From the NCBI GenBank assembly GCA_964036315.1, contig OZ038498.1:12098339-12162338 (forward strand): a stretch of 64,000 nucleotides of DNA, read 5' to 3'. Both the position numbers and the translations under genes were made by a program. The notes under the pieces were generated by a model. That model was not told the DNA's origin. It made no database searches and worked only from the letters and a program-made list of their open reading frames with translations. Numbering within the stretch: position 1 is the stretch's first letter; each line of letters opens with the position of its first letter. Of the stretch, positions 32,622 to 43,219 are shown in pieces. This DNA is from Acanthosepion esculentum. Its lineage: Eukaryota; Mollusca; Cephalopoda; Sepiida; Sepiidae.

Positions 32622-33785
32622 CCACTCTTTTTGCGGGGGGGGGGGAGTTAATATTTTTTTTCGCTTATGGTCTATTATTAGTGGTTCCGTGAATTTTCTT
32701 TTTCGGCTTGTTCTTCTGATCTCCGTGGCTACTTGTGCTTTTTGGATTTCGAAGGCTTCGAAAATCGCCTCCATCGCGTCTTCATTTTCGGAAGGTGACG
32801 AGTTTGGTTTCGCTACCCGTCTTTTCTCTATCTGATTTATGTCTCTTGTGAGTGAATTTTTCACCTTGGATCGTGTATAGAACATTTCCCAGTCTCTTTA
32901 TTATCGTACCTGGTTCCCAGTATGCCATATCATTCTTGAACATTCTGAAATGGACCTGTTCGCCTGGTTTGATGGATCTTTTAGGCTCTATCGGTGTATG
33001 CCGGTTTTTATTTTTTCTGGGTAATAGTTTATCAAAAACAGACCGTATTTTGCGGGCAAACATCACTTCAGCTGGCGTGTTTCCGTTCGGGGTGATTCTG
33101 TAGACTAGTAGGAACTGTTGTATGGCTTTTTCTGTTGGTACGTCCTCTGCTTTTTTTCAAGGCTCTCTTAAGCGTGTCCACAAACCTTTCGGGTTGCCCG
33201 TTAGATCGTGGATGGTATGGTGCTATTTTAATATGTTTGACTTGATAAGTCGCACAGAATTCTTGAAAATCGCTCGAGGTAAATTGGGTACCATTATCCG
33301 TTACAAGGCAATCTACAATGCCAAATCTTGTGAATAACTCATGTAGACAATTAATAGTGTTTTCTGTCGTAGGGTTTTGTATCTAAAACTTCTGGCCACT
33401 TGCTAAAGCTATCTACCGTTATCAAGTAGTAATATCCAACTATGGGTCCTGCATAGTCCGCATGGGTTCTAGACCAAGGTCTGTCCACCTTAGGCCATGG
33501 TTTTTGTATAATAGGTGGGGCCTTTGCTGCCGCAGCACAGCCTCTACACTTTTCTACCATTTGAGTAATGTCGTTATCCATATTAGGCCAGTACACAAAA
33601 CTTCTCATTAACGCTTTCATACGATTTTTCCCTGGGTGTCCTAGATGAATGTCCTTCAGTATTCGTCTGTGTAAAGATTTGGGTATGACCACTCTTTCAT
33701 TATAAAGTAATACGTGATCACATTCCGCTAGCTTTCTTTCTTTTTCTTCTATTTTTCTCTTTGTACTTTGTATGAATTCACCCAT
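32568..33785 (-). pseudogene. Gypsy integrase, element 2
   Basis: Minus-strand order: VVIPKSLHRRILKDIHLGHP, FVYWPNMDNDI and CRGCAAAAKAPP (HHCC domain), RTHADYAGPIVGYYYLITVD with the first catalytic D, then frameshifted central core (SDNGTQF-like and FGLPVRSW shadow region near 33290-33180), MMFARKIRSVFDKLLP, MAYWEPGTIIKRLGNV and a basic tail with SRKRKFTEPL. The tail matches element 1, showing that they are sister families. Confidence 0.9.
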
Positions 33786-33799
33786 TTCAGCTTCTCTTC

Positions 33800-35250
33800 T
33801 GATTTATAACAAGGTCACTGGTAATTCCCTTACTGTATTCTTTAGAACTTTACTAATTTCGTCTTCGGGTCGCAAAGCCGCTATTACAGAGTCTTCCAGA
33901 GGTTTCGCAGGTACCAATCTAGATAATCCATCCGCATGACCAATTTTCTTCGATGGTAGGAACTCTAGTTTGAAATTATAATTCAATAATATAGTCCCAC
34001 ATCTCAGAAATCTGTTGGCTGTGTAAATTGGTAGTCCTTTTTTCGATCCGAATATAGTGAGAAGAGGTTTATGGTCAGTTTGAAGAGTAAACTCTCTTCC
34101 ATATATGTATCTGTGGAAGCGAGTTATGGCGAATATTATGCCTAACGCTTCTTTCTCAATTTGCGAATAATTCCTCTCTGCTGGTAACAACGATCAAGAT
34201 GCGTGAGCTATAGGTTTCCTTGTGCCATCCTGCATCTTTTGTAATATACAATCTCCCACACCGTGTGACCTTGCGTCACTAGCAATGATAATTTCCAGTT
34301 TGGGATCAAAATGCGTCAGTGCTAGATCAGACGTTAATTTCTTTATGATCTCCTTTAAAGATTTCTGACAATCTTCCGTCCAGTTCCATTTGTTATCTTT
34401 TTGCAATAATTCCTTGAGGGGGGCCCTCAATTTGTGCATGTTTTCAATGAATTCACCGTAATAGTTCGCTAGACCAAGAAAACTTTGCAAATCTGCGACA
34501 TTTTTCGGCTCAGGCATATTTTTTATTGCAGATGCCCTATCCGGATCTGGTTTTCTGCCACTTTCATTGATTATATGACCTAGATACATGATTTCTTTTA
34601 GAAAAAAATCGCATTTTTTCTCCTTCACTTTAAAACCAAAATCCTGAATTCTTTTAAAATCTTATTTAATGTGCGTTGCGTGTTCTTCTACATTATCGCT
34701 TTTGATTAAAATGTCGTCTAAGTAAGCATAGCAAAGTTCTGTCCCATGAGCATGGTATCCATAGTCTGTTGGAAGATTGACGGTGCTACTTTTATCCCAA
34801 ATGGCAATCTGTTAAATTTGTAAAGTCCTTTGTGAGTATTGATACATAAAATGTTTGTACTTTCTTCTTCTACTGGAATCTGAAGATAAGCTTCACTTAA
34901 ATCAATCTTAGAAAATACCTTACCACCGTTAAGCTTGGTGAATATTTCCTCCGGGCTTGGCAATGGGTAGTGATAATCCTTGATAGCCTTGTTTAACCCA
35001 ATCGATAAATCTGCGCAAACTCCGGATTTTCTCTTTATGTAGACCACTGGTGCCGCCCATTCACTGAATTCGATTTGTGAAAGGATTCCATTTTGTACCA
35101 ATCTATCTAACTCCTTGTCAATTTTTTCTATGGTTGCGAAAGGCACGTTTCGCTTTTTCTTGAATAATGACTGAACATTTTCCTTTAGTTCAATTTTAGC
35201 TGCAACCTTATTACATCGTCCCAAACCGCTCGAGAATACTTCGGGAAATT
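33800..35250 (-). pseudogene. Gypsy reverse transcriptase-RNase H, element 2
   Basis: Minus strand: MGRCNKVAAKIELKENVQSL, ELDRLVQNGILSQIEFSEWA, VFSKIDLSEAYLQIPVEEES, FNRLPFGIKVAPSIFQQTMD, then a frameshift at the catalytic box (FAMLT near 34720 where AYLDD is expected in the next frame), YLGHIINESGRKPDPDRASA, LQSFLGLANYYGEFI. RNase [45 protein letters not shown] and HADGLSRL. The broken YLDD region and a frameshift at 34192 inactivate it. Confidence 0.93.
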
Positions 35251-35359
35251 GACTGTGTGGTTCTTCTTTTAATTTTGTAGCTTCTGACGGCTCGCACTCT
35301 ATTTTCTTACAAAATGAGCTAATGGGTAAATCCCATACGTCAAATTTTTACTTCCAGTC

Positions 35360-35600
35360 TGTGCCCAACAAATTTTCTGTCTTTCATTACAAATATCTTC
35401 AATTTTTTCGTTTTTCCATGGAATTTTACGTTTAGAATTACTTCTCCTTCAAAATTGATACGCTTCCCTGTAACAGACTTGGCTATTTTCTGTGTACGCA
35501 TCATGGTCGGTCTATTTAGCTTCCATGTTTGTAAATTAATTATAGTTAGATCCGATCCTGTATCTGTAATTTTACCTTCTTATCTAAGATCTCGAGTTCC
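35360..35600 (-). pseudogene. Gypsy aspartic protease, element 2
   Basis: The minus strand shows DTGSDLTIINLQTWKLNRPT with the catalytic DTG (near 35565), then KSVTGKRINFEGEVILNVKF. Stops flank it. Same position and motifs as in element 1. Confidence 0.8.
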
Positions 35601-35639
35601 ACGTATTTTCTTGTTTAGTTTGTCTTCGTAGTCCATTCT

Positions 35640-36622
35640 AGTAGTTCTTACCCTACTAGTGTGTTTTTTGTTTCTGCATTGAGGTGCCTTATGTCCCATG
35701 TTTCCACAAGCTAAACAGTTCTTGTATTTAAATCGACAGTCTTTATTCCAGTGGAATCCACCACATCTGTAACATGCAGATGGGGGGGCTTATATTTGCT
35801 TTGATCTGTCATTAATCGCCTTATACCTTGTAATTTTTTCTTTATCATAAAATTTTTGTTTTTCTTTCGTGGTGGGGCTGAAAAACGTAACTTTTTGTTC
35901 AACTAGCGTATGTGTGCTACTCCCGATTCCTCGATATCCTTAGTCTTTTTTATGCTCAAGCATTTTTGGCAGTCTTCTGACAATTTTTGTAGCCTTAATC
36001 CAGGCTTTTGAAGCTTCGTGAGCATTCTTTTTCGCATTTTACTGTCCTTCGCTGAGACTAATCCCTGTACGAAAATAAGACAATTAAAATTGTCCGGAGT
36101 CAATTCTGCCAAAATTATCGCAATGTTTGTTCACAATTGCGGTGAACGTGGAGTAGTCCTCATTTTCGCTTTTTACGAGGTTGAGACATTTCCACCTTTT
36201 GTGAAAAAGTGAAGTCTTTGGACTGAAGAGCTCCGTAAGGCATGTAACTGCCTCGTCAAATCGTTTGTTTTTTTCGGTAGAATATAGTCCACAAATTTTG
36301 TGTACTCCTCTGTCCCCAATTTCATGAGTAATAAACGTAGCTTCTTAGCTTCCGTCCAATTTTGGCAATCAATGTTGAAAATGTCTTCATGACGTCTGTA
36401 ATAGTCCCCGAAATTTTTATCATCTTCTAGAGAGTATTTAAATGTTTCTATTGTGTTCCAAACTGCGTCTTGAGAAAAAGTCGCCTCTTTTTCGATATTC
36501 TTTTGTTGTGCGTTAACCGTTACTTTTAATATTAATTCCTGGAGTTGCATTTGTCTTTCTTCACTTCTTATAAACTCAAGCATTGCTTTTTGAAAATCTT
36601 CCATCTTTTTAGGGAGTGACAA
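35640..36622 (-). pseudogene. Gypsy gag with CCHC zinc knuckle, element 2
   Basis: The start is either ATG 36622 (MSLPKKMEDFQ) or 36604 (MEDFQKAMLEFIRSEERQMQ). The capsid-like part has YSLEDDKNFGDYYRRHEDIF and NWTEAKKLRLLLMKLGTEEY, paralleling element 1. The knuckle CLACGNMGHKAPQC is at 35717-35676. There are frameshifts near 36260 and 36180. Confidence 0.88.
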
Positions 36623-36696
36623 AATTTATTTCTTATGTACGTTCTTTTATGTTCGTCGTTAATTTGTAGTTCTCAGTGTGAGTTCCTGCGAGTCTT

Positions 36697-36868
36697 GTCG
36701 CCAAGTTGTTGTGGTTGACGTGACTCTCAAGTTTCCGTCGCCAGTTACTGTGTTGGCAAGCAAAAAAAATTATTTTTCGTGCGTGTCCGTACTCTTCGTC
36801 GTCAAGTTGTTGTGTTGACGAGAAAGAATTTTTTTTTTCGTGTGGGTCCGAAATCTTTGTCGCCAAGT
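36697..36868 (-). other. Four-fold PBS-like leader repeat, element 2
   Basis: On the plus strand GTCGCCAAGTTGTTGTG starts at 36697 and 36859, with variants at 36737 (GTCGCCAGTTACTGTGTTGG) and 36798 (GTCGTCAAGTTGTTGTGTTG). Only the one at 36859 touches the 5' LTR and gives the PBS TTGGCGACAAAG (minus). The copies are spaced about 40, 61 and 61 bp. Confidence 0.75.
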
Positions 36869-37209
36869 TGTTGTGGATTCCGGGAATGGAATCCTGAACA
36901 AATAAATAAACAACGCCAGTAATTGAGATAGAAAAATAAGTGTATTAAACGTAAGAATACAGACTTGAAGTGAAGATTAGTAGTCCAGGAATGCGAGTTA
37001 GTAGAACATATTTGTACATGTCTCTGTAAGTGAAGCCGTAATTATCTCTTTCGCTGGACTCTCGTATAACTCTCTGTGAACACCCTGTGTACTGTCTCCG
37101 TATCTCTCACCCTGACTCAACGTATCTCAACCCGCAGGTATTCTCTCTGTCAGTATAAGTATACTTTGGACGAGTCCATCTTGTGTAAAAGGGGTCTGCC
37201 CCCACAACA
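36869..37209 (-). repeat. 5' LTR of gypsy element 2
   Basis: It runs from TGTTGTGGATTCC to CCCCCACAACA; 8-bp perfect terminal inverted repeat TGTTGTGG/CCACAACA. Confidence 0.93.
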
Positions 37210-37325
37210 ATAAATATGGCGACAAAGATGAGGACAATAGTCCGAGTAATGTAAATAGGTTACATAATACCTCATCTCAGAAATATAGACAGATACTGAA
37301 AAGCCGAAACGTTGTGATACTGAAT
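37210..37325 (+). mobile_element. SINE-A copy 3, right part
   Basis: It resumes with ATAAATATGGCGACAAAGAT, CTCATCTCAGAAATATAGAC and GCCGAAACGTTGTGATACTG, completing the unit interrupted at 32280. Confidence 0.8.
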
Positions 37326-37445
37326 GCAAATTATAAAATCATTCCGTATTTTTTCCTCAATATTGGGTTATTCCATAATATTTTCCTAATTTGATTTTGA
37401 AAGTATTATATCATGAATATAAATAATTTAATTTACTTTAATGTA

Positions 37446-37565
37446 CAGGGTGGTCCGAAAGTTTTGTCACCCATTGCCTCTCTTCCAAACTGCAGGAGGA
37501 CGTGTCAGCCACATGAAATAGAAAATTATATTATGTAGGGGTGACAAGACTTTCAGACAACCTCG
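37446..37565. mobile_element. 120-bp mariner-type MITE
   Basis: CAGGGTGGTCCGAAAGTTTT at 37446 is mirrored by GACTTTCAGACAACCTCG ending at 37565, and GTCACCC/GGGTGAC is included in the arms. TA lies on both sides (37444-37445, 37566-37567). Confidence 0.85.
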
Positions 37566-37779
37566 TATATTTAAAGCTAGAATGTTCAGCTATTCAATGA
37601 AAATGACTTCCGAGTTCTGTCAGTTATTAGTTCTTTTTATTATTATTCACTAAATTAAAGAACTTAACTGGATACTTCCTAAGTGTGCCAATTCCATCAT
37701 TTTGTCAGGGATTGAGGCTAAAGAAAATATGGAGTTGATGGTGGATAATGATAAACAGAAGATTTTCATTAACTTTACT

Positions 37780-38110
37780 CGAAAAAAGGGGCTTTTCATT
37801 CCATTTGAAATCAATTTTACTTTCTTTTGGCTAAATTGTGATGAATGCTGTCCCGAAAATATAGCTTTTCATTTAATTTGTAATCAATTTTACTTCAGGT
37901 TGGCCAAAGTAGTATAAACGCACTCCCGAAAATTTGACTTTTTTTTTTTTTTGCAAAAGCGCTTTTCATTTTATTTTAAATAAATTTTACATTCTTTAGG
38001 CCAAAATGCGATAAACGCTGTCTCGACAAAAAGGGCTTTTCATTCCATTTGAAATCAATTTTACTTTCTTTAGGCCAAAGTTGGATAAACGCTGTCTCGA
38101 CGAGAAGAAT
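37780..38110. repeat. Tandem repeat of about 80-90 bp, 4 copies
   Basis: GCTTTTCATTCCATTTGAAA, then ATCAATTTTACTTTCTTTAG, then GGCCAAA and TGGATAAACGCTGTCTCGAC recur at about 37790, 37864, 37965 and 38034, the later copies more alike. A 71-codon frame through the first copies is incidental. Confidence 0.85.
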
Positions 38111-38789
38111 GCTACTCGTAGGTACCTAACAGACGGGGTGGGTGTCCTTTTCGTAGAAATTTTCTAACAGCCACTCCCACCATCGCCGAATTTAAGACCA
38201 CGTTGTTTATTTAACTTCTTTTTTTTTTTTTTTTAATACTTTAAATAATTTTCCAACCTCTTTTTATTAAGATCCTCCTTTTAATGAATTCTGAGAATAA
38301 TTCCCCCTTGTTTATTAAGACCTCCCTTGTCTAAAGTACCTCAGAATACATATTGTTATCGTCATTGTACATATGTGTAGTATTGAGGGCAAGAGCTAAT
38401 CTTACGTCAATTGGCGAAGGGATTACAAGGAAATAAATCTTCATTTATTCTGAAAAAATTCGACCAGTCATTTTCAGCTCCCCATGACAAAATGGAGCAA
38501 GGAATTAGAAAAACAAAGACAAAAATGAAAGCTAATAAAATGTTCCTAAATTTCTGATTTCGAACAAAGTGTGTAATTTTGAGTAAATGTTTTTTGAGTA
38601 GCTTTGAGTGAATAGTTTTGCAAAATATGCAAATGCTGCAAACATTGCGAAAAGGAAATGAGGACGAAGCTGCGCAAGATTTTATTCCCGATTCAATAAC
38701 TTCCCTCTGTCAAGAACATTGAAATAAATGACAGAAAATGTTAGGAATTGAAATTCTTTTTGTTAAGTGAACTGCCATAAAATATATAC
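38111..38789. other. AT-rich sequence, no supported gene
   Basis: Poly-T runs and no open frame of interest. Confidence 0.5.
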
Positions 38790-40030
38790 GTGGGAGAGAG
38801 AGAGGAGCTGAGAAAGAGAGAAGGGTGGGAGAGAGAGAGGAGCTGAGAAAGAGAGAAGGGTGGGAGAGAGAGAGGAGCTGAGAAAGAGAGAAGGGTGGGA
38901 GAGAGAGAGGAGCTGAGAAAGAGAGAAGGGTGGGAGAGAGAGAGGAGCTGAGAAAGAGAGAAGGGTGAGAGAGAGAAGGGTGATAGAGAGAGAGGAGAAG
39001 GGTGAGAGAGAGAAGGGTGAGAGAGAGAGAGGAGCTGTGAGAAAGAGAGAGATGGACGACAAAGATAGTGAGAGGAGCTGTGAGAAAGAGAGATGGACGA
39101 CAAAGATAGAGAGAGGAGCTGTGAGAAAGAGAGATGGACGACAAAGATAGAGAGAGGAGCTGTGAGAAAGAGATGGACGACAAAGATAGAGAGAGAGGAG
39201 CTGTGAGAAAGAGATGGACGACAAAGATAGAGAGAGAGGAGCTGTGAGAAAGAGATGGACGACAAAGATAGAGAGAGAGAGGAGCTGTGAGAAAGAGATG
39301 GACGACAAAGATAGAGAGAGAGGAGCTGTGAGAAGGAGATGGACGACAAAGATAGAGAGGGGAAACTGACAGAAGGAGAGAGATGGACGACAAAGATAGA
39401 GAGGGGAAACTGACAGAAGGAGAGAGATGGACGACAAAGATAGAGAGGGGAAACTGACAGAAGGAGAGAGATGGACGACAAAGATAGAGAGGGGAAACTG
39501 ACAGAAGGAGAGATGGACGACAAAGATAGAGAGGGGAAACTGACAGAAGGAGAGAGATGGACGACAAAGATAGAGAGGGGAAACTGACAGAAGGAGAGAG
39601 ATGGACGACAAAGATAGAGAGGGGAAACTGACAGAAGGAGAGAGATGGACGACAAAGATAGAGAGGGGAAACTGACAGAAGGAGAGAGATGGACGACAAA
39701 GATAGAGAGGGGAAACTGACAGAAGGAGAGAGATGGACGACAAAGATAGAGAGGGGAAACTGACAGAAGGAGAGAGATGGACGACAAAGATAGAGAGGGG
39801 AAACTGACAGAAGGAGAGAGATGGACGACAAAGATAGAGAGGGGAAACTGACAGAAGGAGAGAGATGGACGACAAAGATAGAGAGGGGAAACTGACAGAA
39901 GGAGAGAGATGGACGACAAAGATAGAGAGGGGAAACTGACAGAAGGAGAGAGATGGACGACAAAGATAGAGAGAGGAAACTGACAGAAGGAGAGAGATGG
40001 ACGACAAAGATAGAGAGAGGAAACTGACAG
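38790..40030. repeat. GA-rich compound minisatellite (35-bp and 44-bp units)
   Basis: From 38790 to about 38970 a 35-bp unit (GGAGCTGAGAAAGAGAGAAG + GTGGGAGAGA..) repeats about five times. From 39020 to 39355 units with GGAGCTGTGAGAAAGAGATG + GACGACAAAGATAGAGA repeat. From about 39361 to 40020 a 44-bp unit (GGAAACTGACAGAAGGAGAG + AGATGGACGACAAAGATAGA) repeats about 15 times. The minus strand is open in all three frames (417-478 codons, Leu/Ser-rich) only because the repeat lacks stops and 44 is not a multiple of 3. Confidence 0.97.
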
Positions 40031-40814
40031 GGAGAGGGGGAGAGAATATTTTTTTCGACTTAACTCTAAAAAAGAAAGAACAATGCAAAATTCAATCTCA
40101 GTGGAAGGAGCAAATGTGTGCTTAACGGGAAAGTTTAAATGAAAATGAAAACAAGAGAAACCCCTATATTTAGACAAATATTACTTAGCATAGGAAGTTA
40201 GTGGGGTCATGAACGCAAAGTATAGGAAGTTGTAGAGAGTCATGATCTTCCACATCCTTCACGGTATATAAATGAAGTTAACGCAGTTACTTTGACTTTT
40301 TTTTTTTGTTTAAAAAAAAAATAAGAAATGTGCCCGACTTTTTCTTTGTAAAAACACTTTTATCTTCAATGCTGGAATATGGTGAATTTGACAAGTGCAG
40401 GGAAAAAATTCTTTTGGCTAACTGGAGCGGGAAAACCATATCTCCTCACCACACACGATATTCAGGCAATAAACAAGTGTGGGAATTCTGTATATCTTTA
40501 TCCAAATTAAAGAGGAAGCACATTACTTTTGCTAAAAAGATTTAAGAATCAGGGTGAAAAGAATTGACACTTATATGTTAGGCCGCTTCAAGTCGTGATG
40601 AAACATTTGTCGAATTAAGAATTTATTTAAAAGCCAAGAGTAGCCATCAACATCATTTTGGATATCAAACTCTGCCTTGAAATACTGGATGCAAAAGAAC
40701 TGGAAATTATCCAAAATCCAGAGTTTTGTGTGAAAAAAACAAATTTTATCAGTAGCTGAATAGGAATTTTCTCGACATTTTTACTTGTTACAGACGAACA
40801 GAAGGTGGATGGAT
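40031..40814. other. No supported gene
   Basis: Frames of 71-79 codons are unrecognised. No repeat of note. Confidence 0.5.
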
Positions 40815-40985
40815 ATGCAGGTTGTTTAATGGTTAACGACATGGAAAGAGAAATCAGCAGCTCGCGTTTGAATTCCGGTTGAGTTCATTGCGTTCACATT
40901 CGCACAAATACTCTTAAGAAAGGCATGAATCCATCTCTTTCCTTAGATTGCAAGACAGTGGTTCCCAACTAGTCTAGGAGGATAA
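40815..40985 (+). mobile_element. tRNA-derived SINE-C, copy 2
   Basis: TTGTTTAATGGTTAACGACA (A-box region) is followed by GCGTTTGAATTCCGG (B-box region), then AAAGGCATGAATCCATCTCT. Same family as 29665-29830. Confidence 0.65.
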
Positions 40986-41154
40986 CTCTTAAATCAAAAC
41001 GCAGTCACAGGAAGCTGTATAAATATGGTAGACATGGGCTGCAGAAACTATCATCTGTAAAACCAAAACAGGATAGATTAGACAACTATGGATAATACCA
41101 GTGGACCGCGATTAAGCATAGTGTCTGGCGCCGACTGACATTAGGTCAAAGGAA

Positions 41155-41880
41155 AGTTGGATGAATGGACAGAGAGAGGGAAGGAAGGAGAGGTGGAGGG
41201 ATGGAGAGAAGGAGTGATGGAAGTATGGAGGGAGAGAAGGAGTGATGGATGGAAGTATGGATGGATGGAGAGAAGGAGTGATGGATGGAAGTATGGATGG
41301 ATGGAGAGAAGGAGTGATGGATGGAAGTATGGATGGATGGAGAGAAGGAGTGACGGATGGATGATGGAAGTATGGACGGATGGATGGATGGAGAGAAGGA
41401 GTGACGGATGGATGATGGAAGTATGGACGGATGGATGGATGGAGAGAAGGTGTGATGGATGGAGGATGGAAGAATGGATGGATGGAGAGAAGGTGTGATG
41501 GATGGAGGATGGAAGAATGGATGGAGGGATGGTGAGAAGGAGTGATGGATGGATGATGGAAGTATGGGTGGATGGAGGGAGGGATGGGTGGGTGGATGGA
41601 TTAATGGATGATGGAAGGATGGACGGAAGGATGGAGGAATGGAAGGAGGGAGGGAGGGATACATGCATGGAGGCAGGGATGAAGAGACAGAGGGGGATGA
41701 AGGGATAGATGGAGGATGGGTGGATGGATGGACAGATGATGGAGGGGGCGGAAGGATGGAACGATGGAGGGATGGAAGTATGGATGGAAGGATGAAGGGA
41801 GGTAAGGAGGGTGGGATAGAGGGATGGAGGGAAGGGAAGGAGGGAGGGTTGGATGGAGGAAGAGTGAGATGGAGCCTAAA
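41155..41880. repeat. (GGAT)/(GGAA)-rich minisatellite
   Basis: Units such as GGATGGATGGAGAGAAGGAG + TGATGGATGGAAGTAT (about 36-44 bp) repeat from 41205 to 41580, followed by less regular GGAGGGA-type sequence. Open frames on both strands (up to 175 codons, His/Ser/Pro-rich) are repeat translations. Confidence 0.95.
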
Positions 41881-42274
41881 ATAGTTACGCGGTTGTCTTG
41901 GTATGATAGTAATTTAATTCGAAAATGCAAAACGTTCGGTTAATAATTTTTTTTTAAGTTCAAGAATCCCTCCATAAATAGGCTCACTAATTGTTGAATT
42001 CAAATTGTATTTGCCTCTTTTGATCAGAGCTAAAATACTGAATCTGCCACAGATGATTATTCCATGACATTTGACATTTTCCTCTAAAAAGACAGGGCTT
42101 CTAAGAAATTGTTATTGCCAAAAATCTACTGTGCCCGGGGTCTTTTTAAGGCAAAAAGACGATTTATGCGAAAACAATTGCACATTGGGGACGAGATTTT
42201 CGACCCCACCCCAACAAAAAACATCTGACAATGTCAGTAGATAGAAGGAATTCAGAAATATTTGGAAATATCCA

Positions 42275-42570
42275 AATGTTTATTTACACCATTTACATTG
42301 CCCGGACTGTTGTCCTCATCTTTGTGGCCAGATATTCACGACGCTTCGGCCGTTGCACGTTGATTGGAATTTCGGTTTAAAAGATTGTTCTAGTTCCACA
42401 TGCCATGCCTCTTCCGGATATGCCAGCATCAGTTATCTCCTTTCAACCCAACTCTCCAGGATTTTATTCACCACTTCTGTGGCCTGGTATTGAACTCACA
42501 ACTCTTTCGTTCAAGTCACTGGATTCAACCAACGCGTTTATCCACTTGAAGACGTCAGTGTATGAATTTT
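42275..42570 (-). mobile_element. tRNA-derived SINE-A, copy 4
   Basis: The minus strand has GTGGATAAACGCGTTGGTTG, GTGAGTTCAATACCAGG, ACATGCCATG region, GGCCGAAGCGTCGTGAATAT and AAAGATGAGGACAACAGTCC. This is a diverged copy in which GAAACGTT has become GAAGCGTC and the CTGAAGA part is deleted. Confidence 0.75.
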
Positions 42571-42699
42571 TGTGACTTAAACGTCTATTCCAACAAACAA
42601 TCAGGTCAACATTCGATCTGAAAATAAAAAAAAAATTATCTCTGGTGGGATTTCAGCGATAACAATTTTTTATCCTTTCAAAATCTCTTATTTTGATAG

Positions 42700-42850
42700 A
42701 TCGATGCGCACTTGCCACCAACACCTCTAGTCGTCATTCGAGCTCAAAATTTCAAATTCTGACTTTCAAGGCAGGCAAGATTTCTTTCCCTTGGAAGGCT
42801 GACGCAACACAATCTTCATGTTTCTGTTTGGCCGAAACTTAGAAACTGTT
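42700..42850 (+). mobile_element. Putative SINE-D, copy 1
   Basis: CAAGGCAGGCAAGATTTCTT, GGCTGACGCAACACAATCTT and CATGTTTCTGTTTGGCCG match 44310-44365 (GGCAAGGCAGACTTTCC, GCGCAACACAATCTTCGTGT). Confidence 0.5.
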
Positions 42851-42884
42851 GTCAACAAAATAATCTTTCAATATCTGTCTATAT

Positions 42885-43025
42885 TTCTGAGATGAGGTAT
42901 TATGTACATTATTTACATTATTCGAACTATTGTCCTCATCTTTGTCGTCATATTTATTACAACGTTTCGGCCGTTGTACGCTCCGGCCTTCTTCAGGTGG
43001 TTGGAATATCGCACTGAACCCTTTC
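42885..43025 (-). mobile_element. SINE-A, 3' fragment
   Basis: It contains (minus) CACCTGAAGAAGGCCGGAGC, GTACAACGGCCGAAACGTTG and AAAGATGAGGACAATAGTTC, then the longer tail through CTCATCTCAGAAATATAGAC also seen at 32230 and 37270. It abuts the LINE tail. Confidence 0.8.
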
Positions 43026-43219
43026 TCTTTGTTAGTTAAAATCTAAATTATAAGTGAGCTTATCGGACGCTTTTTTTTTTTTTTAAGCGTTTCACCCCAA
43101 GCAAGGCGGGAAGCCACTAGCACGCAAGGGGTTACAGAGAGTTGGAGCGAGAGCAAATAGGAGTGATAGAGGAAAGGATGAAGAGAAGGATAAGGGATAG
43201 ATCAAGGCATCTGGAGATG

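Larger units (their letters stand above)
32281..37209 (-). mobile_element. Ty3/gypsy LTR retrotransposon, element 2
   Basis: Two LTRs of 341 bp (32281-32621 and 36869-37209), about 90% identical, enclose gag, protease, RT, RNase H and integrase on the minus strand. LTR ends form TGTTGTGG...CCACAACA in the right copy. Flanks read ATAAATA on both sides (32274-32280 and 37210-37216), giving a 7-9 bp apparent target duplication, longer than the 4-6 bp usual for gypsy; ambiguous bases at the LTR ends may inflate it. PPT candidate AAAAAGAGTGG (minus) directly precedes the 3' LTR. Multiple frameshifts make it a pseudo-element. Confidence 0.97.

Noticed and set aside
38710..40177. Three overlapping minus-strand frames of 417-478 codons
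   Set aside because: All three frames of one minisatellite are open at once, which argues against selection on any protein.
41141..41930. His/Ser/Pro-rich frames up to 175 codons
   Set aside because: Translation of the GGAT/GGAA array.
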